Assembly (NCBI RefSeq): GCF_001685355.1
Contig: NZ_CP016438.1
Span: 5,394,001 to 5,458,000 of the forward strand
DNA from: Streptomyces lincolnensis
GTDB lineage: Bacteria > Actinomycetota > Actinomycetes > Streptomycetales > Streptomycetaceae
Direction of reading: 5' to 3'
DNA length: 64,000 bases
Under the pieces are notes generated by a model. That model did not search any database and was not told the DNA's origin. It worked only from the letters and a program-made list of their open reading frames with translations. The translations under genes were made by a program, and so were the position numbers. This document shows, in pieces, positions 8,872-18,657 of the stretch (position 1 is the first letter of the stretch; every line of letters begins with the position of its first letter).

Positions 8872-9101
8872 CGTCCGCCCTGCACGACCGGCCCTGAGCG
8901 CCCGAACGACCGGATCCACAGGGCCGATCGGGCCGACCGAGTCCACCGGATCCACGCGACTCACCGGATTCACCCGACCCACCCGTACCACCTGAAGAAT
9001 CCGAAGACCCGACCAGACCCATACGTACGCACGGCGCCGCCAACGACCGTCCGTCGCACCGACGTCCGGCCGTTCGCCGGCGTACGCCCGAGGGGGGAAC
9101 C

Positions 9102-9835
<734 letters not shown>

Positions 9836-9839
<4 letters not shown>

Positions 9840-12703
9840 CGACCTGGTTCCACTCCTGGCGGGCCGCGGTCCGCATCGCCCGCCGCGACGCCTGGCGCTC
9901 CAAGGGCCGCAGCTTCCTCGTCCTCGCCATGATCGCGCTGCCGATCCTGGGCGTGAGCGCCCTGGACCTGACCCTCCGCAGCGCCGAACTCACCCCCGCG
10001 CAGCGGATGGAGCGCACCCTGGGTGCCGCCGACGCTCGCTTCTCCGACGCCCGAATGGCCGGCGTGGCCATCCTGCAGGACCCCAAGGGCGAGCAGCACA
10101 ACCCGGCCGGGGACTACGACTCGCCGGGCAAGTCCTGGCCCGACGGTCCGACCGATGTCACCAAGACCATCCCGGCCGGTTCGACGGTGCTGACCGACAG
10201 CAGCGGCAGCGCCAAGCTGACCACCAGGCACGGTCTGCTCCAGGCCGAGGTCCGTGAGCTGGCCGCCGCCGATCCCGTCGCCCGGGGCATCATGCGGCTG
10301 CAGGAGGGCCGCTTCCCCGAGAAGAACGACGAGATCGCCGCGACCACCCGGTTCCTGGAGAGCAGCGGGCTGTCCGTCGGCTCCACCCTCACCGCTCGCG
10401 GCTTCGACCGCACCTATGTGATCAGCGGCTCGTACGAGCTGCCCAGCGACCTCACGGCACAGCAGGTCAACGCCCTGCCGGGGGCCTTCCTCGCGCCGTA
10501 CGCCAAGGCGGTCGAGAAGGCCGGACTGCCGAAGCCCGACGTCTCCACCACCTACCTGGTGAAGAAGTCCGGTGGTTTCACGTGGAACACGGTCCAGGCG
10601 ATCAACGCCAAGGGCGTCCTGGTCACCTCGCGCGCCGTGGCCCTCGACCCGCCCGCCGACTCCGAGGTGCCGCTCTACCAGAAGGAAGGCTGGGCCAACT
10701 ACGAGAGCAGCGGGGCCGCCGACGCCGCCGCGCTCGCCGCCGTGGGCACGGTCGTCGGCCTGGCGATGCTGGAGATCTGCCTGCTCGCCGGTCCCGCCTT
10801 CGCCGTCGGTGCCCGTCGTTCCCGCCGCCAGCTGGGCCTCGTCGGCGCCAACGGCGGTGCCCGCAGCCACATCCGGGCCATCATGCTGAGCGGCGGCCTC
10901 GTCATCGGCGCCGCGGCGGCCCTGGTCGGCACGGTCCTCGCCCTGATCCTGACCTTCGCCCTCCGGCCGCTCATCGAGGACTACATGGGGCAGCGGTTCG
11001 GCGGCTTCACCGTCAAGCCGCTGGAACTGCTCGCCATCGCCGCGCTCGCCGTCCTCACCGGCCTGCTCTCCGCGATCGTCCCGGCCGTCACCGCCTCCCG
11101 GCAGACCGTCCTGGCCTCGCTCACCGGCCGTCGCGGCGTGCGCCGCAGCAGCCGCGTGCTGCCGCTGATCGGCCTCGGCGCCGTCCTGCTCGGCGCGGCC
11201 ATCGCCCTGTACGGCTCGGTCGTCTCCGACCAGTTCGTCCTGGTCGCGGGTGGCTCGGCCATCGCCGAGTTGGGTGTGGTCGCCATGACGCCCGCCCTGG
11301 TCGGCCTGTTCGGCCGGGCCAGCCGCTGGCTGCCCCTCTCGCCGCGCCTCGCCCTGCGGGACGCCGTCCGCAACCGGGGCCGTACGGCACCCGCCGTCGC
11401 CGCCGTCCTGGCCGCCGTCGCGGGCACCGTCGCCGTCTCGACGTACGCCGCGAGCAGCGACGCCCAGAGTGTGGCCGAGTACCGGGCCAGCCTGCCGCAC
11501 GGGGCCGTCGCCGCGCTCGTCACCGAGGAGGGCGGCCGGGACGTCCCCGAGGTCCGCGACGCCGTGCAGCGGACGCTGCCCGTCGACGTCCGCGCCGACG
11601 TGTTCCGGATCGCCGTCGGCAAGCCCGGCTGTGCCCCGTATGGCGAGGGCGAGGGCTGTGGCCGCTTCGAGGTCGTCACCCCGCCGGCCAACGAGTGCCC
11701 GCTGTGGGTCAGCACCCCCGACGGCTCCGACCCGGCGGAGAAGTACACCAAGGAGCAGCGGCGCGCGCTCGCCAAGGACTGGCGCTGCCTCTCGCGCGAC
11801 GGCAACGGCGTCTACGTCGAGGGCGGTCTCCTCATCGCCGACGCCCCGCTCCTGAAGGTCCTCGGCATCGACGACCCGGGCGCGGCCAAGGCCCTCGCCG
11901 ACGGAAAGCTCCTCAGCTTCCACAAGCCCCAGGTCGACCGGAACGGCACCGTCGGCATCAAGCTGATCACCGACCCGGAGGCCGCCGACCGCGCCGCCGA
12001 GCAGAACAAGCCGGTCCCGGGCGAGCTGAAGTCCCTCCCCGCCTACCAGGTGCCCGGCTCGCCCGACTCCTACGGACTGCAGAGCGTGTTCAGCCCCGCC
12101 GCCGCCAAGGCCGCCGGACTGACCACCGTCCCCCTCGGCGCCTTCTTCAGTACCGACCGGATGCCCAGCACCGAGGAGCGGCAGAAGCTCGACGCCGAGA
12201 TCGCCAAGCTCGGCAGCGACGTCGAGCTGACCGTGGAGCAGGGCTGGGTCGACGAGAACGGGCTCGTCCTGCTCGCGCTGACCGTCTTCGCCGGCCTGGT
12301 CACCATTGGTGCGGCCGGCATCGCCACCGGTCTCGCCCAGGCCGACGCCGAGGCCGATCTCAAGACGCTCGCCGCGGTCGGCGCCCCGCCCCGGGTGCGC
12401 CGCACGCTCAGCGGCTTCCAGTGCGGTGTGATCGCCGCAATGGGTGTGGTCCTCGGCTCGGCGGCCGGTGTCCTGCCCGCGGTCGGGCTGCGGCTGACCG
12501 AGGGGCGCCAGCAGATGCGCTCCTACCAGGAGGCTCTCGACAACGGCTGGGGCGGCGCCGGTGACGCCCCGCCGTACGTGCCGATCGTCGTCCCCTGGGA
12601 GACGCTCGCCGCCCTCCTGGTGGCCGTGCCCCTCGGCGCCGCCCTGCTGGCCGCGCTGGTAACCCGCTCGCGCGGGGCGCTGGCCCGCCGCGCCGCGCAC
12701 TGA
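9836..12703 (+). CDS. FtsX-family ABC transporter permease
   Basis: This 955-residue membrane protein starts at a GTG overlapping the ATPase stop. It has an N-terminal membrane segment (SFLVLAMIALPILGVSALDL), a large extracytoplasmic region and two FtsX/MacB membrane blocks. The first is around residues 300-430, with LALILTFALRPL and LLAIAALAVLTGLLSAIVPA; a second set is near the C terminus (VLLALTVFAGLVTIGAAGIA, LLVAVPLGAALLAALV). Such permeases usually act in lipid or peptide export or in antibiotic resistance rather than uptake. The substrate is not evident. It is the last gene of the padR-ABC unit, followed by a strong terminator. Confidence 0.92.
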
Positions 12704-12725
12704 GCCTCCGTTGCCGGACCGTGCA

Positions 12726-12756
12726 CCTGGACGAGGGTGAATCACCCTCGTCCAGG
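12726..12756 (+). terminator. Rho-independent terminator after the ABC operon
   Basis: A perfect 15-nt stem, CCTGGACGAGGGTGA / TCACCCTCGTCCAGG, with a 1-nt loop centre, starts 23 nt after the permease stop. Confidence 0.85.
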
Positions 12757-12836
12757 GCGCGGCACTGGCGCGCCTGACAACTGCTGTTTTGCTTACGCGA
12801 CTTGGTCGACCTTTGCGCGCTTAACGACCAGACAAC

Positions 12837-12918
12837 AAACAAACCCCAGGCCACTGACCTGGGGTTTCTCTTTGGAGCGGGTGACGAGAATCGAACTCGC
12901 GCTCTCAGCTTGGGAAGC
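12837..12918 (-). repeat. Left att copy: tRNA-Gly 3'-end with terminator
   Basis: Positions 12873-12918 are identical over 46 nt to the tRNA-Gly at 44208-44253, and the adjoining hairpin AAACCCCAGGCCACTGACC(T) is also shared. Identity stops at 12919. This is the left boundary of the 31-kb island. Confidence 0.9.
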
Positions 12919-13024
12919 GTCGGCGCTTGGGGGACCGGATAGCCTCTGACCTGGGCATACGTACTCCGACGTGACGCCTGGGAGCGCACGTTCGCACCGT
13001 AGTTGACCGTGGTTCACCGGTCTT

Positions 13025-13043
13025 ATGGGCACGCTATGGGCAC
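13025..13043 (+). repeat. Paired GGGCACG motif inside left end
   Basis: ATGGGCACGCTATGGGCACG-type tandem motif, 107 nt inside the left att copy. It matches the pairs at 7102-7120 and 44128-44146 and is probably an integrase arm site. Confidence 0.5.
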
Positions 13044-13130
13044 GGAGCCGGATTGGAGGCGTGGAGGGCTCCTCCTGGCGGCTGACGGACCACCGAGCTC
13101 TGGGAGCGAACACTGGCTGGAAGGGCGCGG

Positions 13131-13654
13131 TTGCGGGAGCACACGGAGCAGGGCTCAGCGGCTGCAAAACAACTCGGGACGGAGGTGGCTCGGAGTGGCC
13201 CCTGCAACGCGGGCCTGCACGGGGTGGACATCGCCGAGGCGATAGAGCGGGCCGACATCGGGGAGAAGGTCTGTGAGGAGGTGTCGGTCATCCGACGGGA
13301 GGGCGCGGTGCGCGCCCTGGACCGGGCGACCACTGCCTTTGACTACGCCAACCCCGACGCCGAACAGGCGTGGATTCGCTTCTACCAGCGGCCCCGCCTG
13401 GACTCCCTAACGGTCTCCACGTACTCACAGCTTCGCCACCCCGGCCTGGGCCGGGTGGCGAAGACGCCTTGACGCACCTGGGGGACGACGACTACCGGGG
13501 CATGGAGGTCGGGCGCCGGTTCGTGGACGCCGCGACCACCACGCCCACGACCATGGGCCGCCAGCGCCTGGCGTCCATGGCCGCGCTGCTGCCACAGCAG
13601 CACAGTGCGGCGCGGGACCTTACCGAGGACATCCGGGCCGCACTCGCCGCCTGA
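13131..13654 (+). pseudogene. Frameshifted C-terminal remnant of a TPR-type regulator
   Basis: Two frames together read like the tail of a Streptomyces XRE/TPR regulator. The first gives VRALDRATTAFDYANPDAEQ, then AWIRFYQRPRLDSLTVS and LRHPGLGR. Near 13460 it shifts frame to LTHLGDDDYRGMEVGRRFVD, then QRLASMAALLPQQHSAARDL and ending in ALAA. There is no N-terminal DNA-binding domain. The 5' part of this interval is similar to 2421-2500, another decayed copy. Confidence 0.55.
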
Positions 13655-13977
13655 TCAGCCCTTGGCCGTCTCCTCGCTCACCCACGAGAGGTAGGCGTCA
13701 CTGCCGTGTGTGACCGGGGTGGCGATGATCTCCGGCGAGTCGTAGTCGTGCACCTGCTTGATGTGCGCCTCCAGCTCCGGGTACCGCTCGGCGGTCGTCT
13801 TGTACAGCACGCGCCATTCCTGGTCCGTCTGCACTGCCCCCTCCCACCGGTACACGCTGGTGATCGGCCCATCGATCTGCGCGCAGGCCGCCACCTTGGC
13901 CTCCACCGCGCTGCGGCCAGAGCCTGGGCCTTCTCGGCGGCGTCGGTCGTGATCAGAACGGTCAGGCACTCAGCCAC
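13655..13977 (-). pseudogene. cutA: cutA-like gene broken by a single-base frameshift
   Basis: From the GTG at 13977 (AGGAG upstream) the frame reads MAECLTVLITTDAAEKAQAL, the start of CutA. The rest of CutA continues in another frame (AVEAKVAACAQIDGPITSVY, then WRVLYKTTAERYPELEAHIK and PEIIATPVTHGSDAYLSWV). One base is missing near 13915, in GCTCTGGCCGCAGCGCGG. CutA is a small trimeric copper-binding protein. As given, the gene cannot make the full product; a sequencing error is the alternative. Confidence 0.8.
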
Positions 13978-14128
13978 AGTTGGTCTCCTTCGGTACGGCG
14001 TCCCCGGGACCCCACCGGGGCTTGAGGAACATCGGCGTCAGATCGTGCGTCTGTATGTTCCGCGACGAACTACCTCAGCAGCTGGCTAGGATCACAGTCC
14101 ACACAGGCTCCTGGGGAGGGACAACCAG

Positions 14129-14347
14129 ATGGAACTGGTACCCGGCGAGTACGAGTTCACCTGCTACGAATGCGACGGCGACGGGTCTGTGCAAGTCATT
14201 CGGGGCACCGACGACGATGAACCCGAGCTCGTCTGGGATAGGTGCGACGACTGCCGCGGCGAAGGAACCTTCATCTACGACGAGAAGGAGGCGGCAGAAG
14301 CCATCGAGGCTGGCCGCACACCGCTGCGCACGCCTTCCGCTACGTAA
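14129..14347 (+). CDS. Small CxxC zinc-ribbon-like protein
   Basis: The 72-residue acidic protein has two paired cysteine motifs, CYECDGDG and CDDCRGEG, spaced like a DnaJ-type zinc finger. GGAGGGAC precedes the ATG. Zinc binding is inferred from the motif; the function is unknown. Proteins of this type are frequent in Streptomyces accessory regions. Confidence 0.7.
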   Translation: MELVPGEYEFTCYECDGDGSVQVIRGTDDDEPELVWDRCDDCRGEGTFIYDEKEAAEAIEAGRTPLRTPSAT

Positions 14348-14479
14348 CGCCTGGCGTACGTCCTCAACCCCCGTACCTGGGTCACCCGACCCATCCAACC
14401 GGCTGCGTCGCGCGGAACGACCGCCGCGGCGGCTCCGCTCGGTAACGGCCGGCGGAACGGAGCGGAGTTGCCGAGCCGG

Positions 14480-14734
14480 TCACCCGTCCGTGAACAAGCC
14501 GAGCTGCGCAGCGACCGGCGCGGCCCGGTCCTCAGGCTCTAACAGCACCGGCTGTTCCCTGCCCAGCGGGGGTAGGCGCATGGAGCCGGTACAGGAGACC
14601 AGCGGCCAGCCCGGTGCGCGCCATTCGGGGTCGTAGCGGGCGAACTTGCCGTTCGGGATGGCTATGGGCCGCTGGCACACGGGACAGGTGCGGCGCGGGT
14701 ACGTCACGATCACGACGCCCAGGATGCCCGCCAC
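14480..14734 (-). CDS. Small Cys-containing hypothetical protein
   Basis: The 84-residue product has a CPVCQRPIAIPNG motif near its middle and a further Cys in LVSCTGSM, as in a degenerate zinc ribbon. The N-terminal hydrophobic stretch MAGILGVVIVTYP is too short for a sure membrane segment. The C-terminal AAPVAAQLGLFTDG matches the style of phage-derived small proteins. Function unknown. Confidence 0.55.
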   Translation of the reverse strand: MAGILGVVIVTYPRRTCPVCQRPIAIPNGKFARYDPEWRAPGWPLVSCTGSMRLPPLGREQPVLLEPEDRAAPVAAQLGLFTDG

Positions 14735-14783
14735 AGCCGACAGTGGCCCAGAGTGTGGGGAGGTCGTCCGGCTGACGGCTCCT

Positions 14784-15212
14784 TTACGCGTTGAGCGTTG
14801 GCGGTGCCACCGGGGTGATGCGTAGCCCGGTGCCGTGCGCTGCGGACCGCAGCACGTCCGACCAGTCCGTACCGCTCAACCAGCGCAGGCCCATTAGCTG
14901 AGCGGTCCACTCTGCGAGGTCGGCCCAGGTACGCAGTCGCTCAGCCTCGATCGTGTAGGAACCGGCTCCGGCATCCGGGTCACACGCCTTGTGGTGGGCC
15001 TGCCAGCGAACCCGCTTGGGGCCGTTGTACACGTCCATGAAGCTCCGAACCTTCCGGCCGGGGACAAGCTCGGTCCCGGTCTCCTCCTCCCAGGCACGGA
15101 ATGCGGTCTCGTATCGGTTGATCTCTCCGTAGTCGATCCAGACGTACCCCTCCTCGTCGTCAACAGGGAGTTTGCAGGCATCGCAGATGATGCTGAGTTC
15201 GCGCGCGCTCAT
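14784..15212 (-). CDS. Hypothetical protein with N-terminal CxxC
   Basis: The 142-residue protein starts MSARELSIICDACKLPVDDE and contains a second Cys/His cluster (AHHKACDPDAG), so it may bind a metal. The start at 15212 has GGAGG upstream. Well-formed sequence such as GYVWIDYGEINRYETAFRAW and LAEWTAQLMGLRWLSGTDW supports a real gene. No family is recognised. It lies 50 nt upstream of the smaller Cys protein gene on the same strand. Confidence 0.7.
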   Translation of the reverse strand: MSARELSIICDACKLPVDDEEGYVWIDYGEINRYETAFRAWEEETGTELVPGRKVRSFMDVYNGPKRVRWQAHHKACDPDAGAGSYTIEAERLRTWADLAEWTAQLMGLRWLSGTDWSDVLRSAAHGTGLRITPVAPPTLNA

Positions 15213-15603
15213 GGGGGTGATCCTCCCTCCCGGGCGGCACCGGCCGCAGGGAGTTGGGCTGAGAGGGTCGTGAGGGTGGACGCCCGTTTTCCCGCCGCCC
15301 GGCGCAGAAACGGTCCATATTGCGACGCTCGGCGGGCGGTGGCCCGGTGTCCGTTTCACACCACCTTCCGCTGTCGCAAAGCCCCACCTGCGGGGTGGAA
15401 CCCGGCTCCGCCTGCCGCACGAACTCCGGCAAGGTAGCGCCGAAGTACCACACCCCGCGCTTCGGCAAAGTGCCATCCCCTGCCCGCTCCCTGGAGGTCC
15501 GCACCCCCAGCGACCGCCGGCCGGGCACGCTGTGGACACCCGGGCCGCCTGTGGCCGCTCCGCCGTCCCGGCCAGCCTGCACCTGGATCCCATGTCAGAC
15601 AAC
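15213..15603. other. Intergenic interval without a recognisable gene
   Basis: Nearly 400 nt upstream of the CxxC protein gene. Open frames exist on both strands, but none has a ribosome binding site with a protein-like sequence. It should hold the promoter of the minus-strand gene at 15212. Confidence 0.5.
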
Positions 15604-15635
15604 GGCAGGCGCGACACCTGTCGTGCGCGCCTGCC
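15604..15635 (-). terminator. Terminator hairpin after VOC gene
   Basis: Stem GGCAGGCGCG / CGCGCCTGCC with a 12-nt loop, 14 nt past the stop of the VOC gene on the minus strand. Confidence 0.7.
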
Positions 15636-15648
15636 GCGTTGTGGCCTT

Positions 15649-16014
15649 TCAGCCCCGCGGTGCGACGCGGATACGGTTCCCGTCAGGATCGGCTGCGAGG
15701 AAGGTCAGCCCGAACCCCGCATCATGAGGCTCGTGAAGGATCGTGACGCCCTTGGACTGCCACTGCTTGAAGATCGCGTTGAGCTCGTCGGGCCCACCGT
15801 CGATGGCCAGGCACACCTCACTGGTGCGCGGGACATCCGGTGACAGATCCTCGAACTGGTCAGACCACAGAGCGAGGTCAGCGCCTGGCCCGAGGTCGAA
15901 GGTGATGTATCCCGGAGTCTCGAACGAGGGGCTCATGCCGAGGAGGTCGCCGTAGAAACGAGCTGCGGCGGGAGCGTCGTTCACGTAGACGATGGACACG
16001 ACGGATGTGGTCAT
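15649..16014 (-). CDS. VOC (glyoxalase/bleomycin-resistance) family protein
   Basis: The 121-residue product is a single vicinal-oxygen-chelate protein. It has the opening VVSIVYVNDAPAAARFYGDL, a middle GYITFDLGPGADLALW, and the terminal FLAADPDGNRIRV motif that supplies a metal ligand in the family. Likely roles are small-molecule binding or detoxification; the substrate is unknown. The start at 16014 has AAGGAA upstream. It is divergent from a WYL-domain regulator 92 nt away, a common Streptomyces arrangement that suggests direct control. Confidence 0.9.
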   Translation of the reverse strand: MTTSVVSIVYVNDAPAAARFYGDLLGMSPSFETPGYITFDLGPGADLALWSDQFEDLSPDVPRTSEVCLAIDGGPDELNAIFKQWQSKGVTILHEPHDAGFGLTFLAADPDGNRIRVAPRG

Positions 16015-16067
16015 GGTTGTTCCTTTTCGCAGGTCGGAGGTACGCATCCACCAGCCTGACCGGGATA

Positions 16068-16086
16068 TGCGACGCATCGTGTCGCA
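16068..16086. promoter_or_regulatory. Palindromic operator between VOC and WYL genes
   Basis: TGCGAC-N7-GTCGCA forms a perfect 6+6 inverted repeat in the 92-nt divergent promoter region, 20 nt before the WYL start codon. It is a candidate site for autoregulation and for control of the VOC gene. Confidence 0.5.
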
Positions 16087-16106
16087 GTTCCTGAAAAGAT
16101 CGGTGT

Positions 16107-17072
16107 GTGACCCCAGATCGCTTCTTCTCCCTGATGCTGCTCCTCGCATCGAGGGATGCCGTGACCACACAGGAACTTGCCTCGGCGCTCGGGGTGTCCC
16201 TTCGAACCATCACCCGGGACCTGAACTGGCTCCGCGACGCCGGTCTGCCGGTGACCGCACAACGGGGCCGCCTCGGAGGCGTGGCCATGCTGCCCGGGTC
16301 CGGGCTCGACCTCACGCGACTCACGCCGGGCGAGCGTGATCATCTGTCGCTCACCGGGCTGGATGAGAAGCAACGTGCGGAGCTCAACGCATCCGTCGAA
16401 AGCCAGCGGGCGCTCTCCAAGATCGTCGCTACACAGCCGCGTCGAGTTCATGAGCTCCTGCCGCTCACCGACGTGGTGCACGTGGACAGCCGTCCCTGGC
16501 TCCAGGCACGAGCTTCCGGCACGACTCCGGCTTCGCTGATCGGCGCAGTGCGGCGAGGTCGTCGGCTACGGATCGAGTACGACAGCCCACGCGAGTCATG
16601 CCCACGCGACCTGGTCGTGGATCCCTACGGACTGCTCGCCAAGGCCGGCATCTGGTATCTCGTCGCCGACTGTGCCCAAGTGCCGCGGATGTACCGACTC
16701 GAACGGATCACGACGTGGAAAGAAGTCGACCAGCCACGACGGATCCGCGAGAGCCAGACCCTGGCCACCGTCGCCGCAGCGCTCATTGATCGGTGGGAAC
16801 ACAACCATGCGATAGAGGTAAGCGCCACCATCGACCAGACCCAGATCGAGCGAGCGCAACGGATCTTTGGCCAACGACTCGTCCGGGACGACCATGAAGA
16901 ATCCGCCACCGGCCACAAGGTAACAATCCGCTTCCTACATCTGGAGGACGTGCGAGCACTACTGCCGTTCGGGAGCACCATCACTGTGCACGACCCCACC
17001 GAAGCCAGGGCTCACCTCCGCGACCTCGCCACCAACCTTGCCCACCACTATGCGCCGTCACCAACGTCCTGA
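16107..17072 (+). CDS. WYL-domain (YafY-type) transcriptional regulator
   Basis: The 321-residue protein has an N-terminal winged helix (TTQELASALGVSLRTITRDL), a WYL domain (about 130-210, with GRRLRIEYDSPRE and VDPYGLLAKAGIWYLVADC) and a WCX-type C-terminal domain. It starts at a GTG. The family often senses nucleic-acid or nucleotide ligands, but the YafY-type members next to VOC genes act as local regulators of those genes. The palindrome upstream fits such a role. Confidence 0.9.
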   Translation: MTPDRFFSLMLLLASRDAVTTQELASALGVSLRTITRDLNWLRDAGLPVTAQRGRLGGVAMLPGSGLDLTRLTPGERDHLSLTGLDEKQRAELNASVESQRALSKIVATQPRRVHELLPLTDVVHVDSRPWLQARASGTTPASLIGAVRRGRRLRIEYDSPRESCPRDLVVDPYGLLAKAGIWYLVADCAQVPRMYRLERITTWKEVDQPRRIRESQTLATVAAALIDRWEHNHAIEVSATIDQTQIERAQRIFGQRLVRDDHEESATGHKVTIRFLHLEDVRALLPFGSTITVHDPTEARAHLRDLATNLAHHYAPSPTS

Positions 17073-17189
17073 CCCGCAACACCTAGTGTCAGCGAGCGTT
17101 CAAAGATCGCCAGGATGCTGTGATCTCGCGGGCAACGGCGCATGGATTCGGCCTTGGGCGTCGGGGTGTTGTGCCTGCAAGATGTTGCC

Positions 17190-18428
17190 GTGAGTAAGAA
17201 GTCCGAACCCTTCGTCGTGATGATGACCCTCGACAGAGAGACGTCATCCGTGGTGCTGACTCGCTCGGACGGCAAGGAGGCTCGGCAGCCGATGGGCCAG
17301 TCACCGTTTGAGAGCACAAGCCTCCTCTCGCGGTTGCACTACTCGCCTGCTCTCGGCGGCTTGCTTGCCGTCACGTGCAAGGGCGATGACATCGCCTTTG
17401 AACTGCCTGCTCGTGACCTTGACCAGCTTGAGCGTCGTCTCGTCGTATACCTGGACCAGAACATGTGGCGCCCGGTCAGCGAGGCCCTGCAAGGTGGGGC
17501 GACAGTAGAGAGTAAAGATCGAGATGCGGCAGATCAGTTGGCCGAGTGGGTACGGGACCGTCGTATCGTCCTCCCGGCTTCCGCCGGCCACTACCACGAG
17601 ACGACGAAGTGGTCGTTGGCGGACAAGCGGTACCGTCTCGGCTTGACGATCCTCCAACTCAGCCGGGGATGGCAGATGCGGGATCCGCTTCAGGTACGGC
17701 GTGACGAAATCGGCGGGATGTTCCGCGGTTGGCTAGGCCAGGGCGATGACGTGCGAGCGGCGTCTGTATTCACGCTCGCACCCAACTCGCTCCATTCAGC
17801 AAGTCGATTGACATCCTACTCACCGCCTTCGGATTTCTCCGTCGCCGACGCTTTTCGCATGGTCTCCCTGACGTCTGCTTCCGCGTACATCGACGTCATG
17901 CTCGACACCGAGCGGGTTGAGCCTGGGCCAGAGCCCGGATGGGTCCAGTCCAATCAGCAGTTCAGCGATTGGCTGGATGGCCAGAACTGGGACTCGCAAC
18001 AGAAGCGGCGATCTATTGACGCCTTCCTGTTCGCCGACCTTCAGCGCGACCTGGCAGAGGGGGCACACGCGGCCGGTCTCTCTCCGCAGGACCTCCAACA
18101 GTGGGGGCAGAAGCAGCCGATGGACGGCCTCAGCACATTGCCTGCGACCGGGCTCTATCGCGAAATGCTTCACAACCGCCACCTCAACAAGGGCACGACT
18201 TGGCAGAGGAACGACCTCACGGACATGATCTACCTGTCGTGCGCGGCCGGGTATGCGGACTTCGTGGTCTGCGAGCGACACATGCGGGAGCCGTTGGAGC
18301 GAGGAGTCAGACGTCTTGGGCTACGCACGAAGGTGTTTCGCCGCCTGAGCGAGGCCGTGGTGGCCGTCGGCCAGGCTTTGGAACAACAGGCGCACGACAC
18401 CAGTGCTTCCACGAAGAAGGAGTCGTAG
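17190..18428 (+). CDS. PIN-like domain protein, putative ribonuclease
   Basis: The protein has about 412 residues if the GTG at 17190 is used; an ATG at 17142 is an alternative. After a beta-rich N-terminal region, RRLVVYLDQNMWRPVSEA gives the first acidic residue of a PIN-type fold. PASAGHYHETTKW offers a second acidic position. DLTDMIYLSCAAGYADFVVC gives the late Asp within a helix, followed by a strand and ERHMREPLERG. This order is what PIN nucleases show, but the assignment rests on pattern alone. There is no obvious antitoxin next to it. It converges on a small membrane-protein gene 13 nt away. Confidence 0.6.
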   Translation: MSKKSEPFVVMMTLDRETSSVVLTRSDGKEARQPMGQSPFESTSLLSRLHYSPALGGLLAVTCKGDDIAFELPARDLDQLERRLVVYLDQNMWRPVSEALQGGATVESKDRDAADQLAEWVRDRRIVLPASAGHYHETTKWSLADKRYRLGLTILQLSRGWQMRDPLQVRRDEIGGMFRGWLGQGDDVRAASVFTLAPNSLHSASRLTSYSPPSDFSVADAFRMVSLTSASAYIDVMLDTERVEPGPEPGWVQSNQQFSDWLDGQNWDSQQKRRSIDAFLFADLQRDLAEGAHAAGLSPQDLQQWGQKQPMDGLSTLPATGLYREMLHNRHLNKGTTWQRNDLTDMIYLSCAAGYADFVVCERHMREPLERGVRRLGLRTKVFRRLSEAVVAVGQALEQQAHDTSASTKKES

Positions 18429-18441
18429 GGTCGTCGGCGCC

Positions 18442-18657
18442 CTACTCCTCGGTCGGTGGGGCATGCTGCGGGTTCGGTGTCCCAGCCGTGTGCAACGAGG
18501 CGGCGAGGATCCGGCAAACCTCAACTCGCTGCCTTTGGTCGCAGCCCTCCAAAAGCCGCTCCAGGCGGCGAAGCACTGCCAGGTCCCGCCCGCAACGTGC
18601 GATCACGCCCAGGACCACGCATGCCGGCACTCCGAGCACCATCACGGACAAGGTCAT
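18442..18657 (-). CDS. Small membrane protein coupled to the upstream unknown gene
   Basis: The 71-residue product starts MTLSVMVLGVPACVVLGVIA, a single N-terminal membrane segment. It continues with a charged helical part (RDLAVLRRLERLLEGCDQRQ) and a Pro-rich tail. Its ATG overlaps the stop of the upstream gene (ATGA at 18654-18657), so translation is coupled and the two proteins probably work together. Function unknown. Confidence 0.6.
   Translation of the reverse strand: MTLSVMVLGVPACVVLGVIARCGRDLAVLRRLERLLEGCDQRQRVEVCRILAASLHTAGTPNPQHAPPTEE

Noticed and set aside
16107..17072. WYL regulator as the controller of the nuclease-like genes downstream
   Set aside because: It has a divergent VOC gene with a shared palindromic operator, which explains it better; no matching palindrome is seen before 17190.
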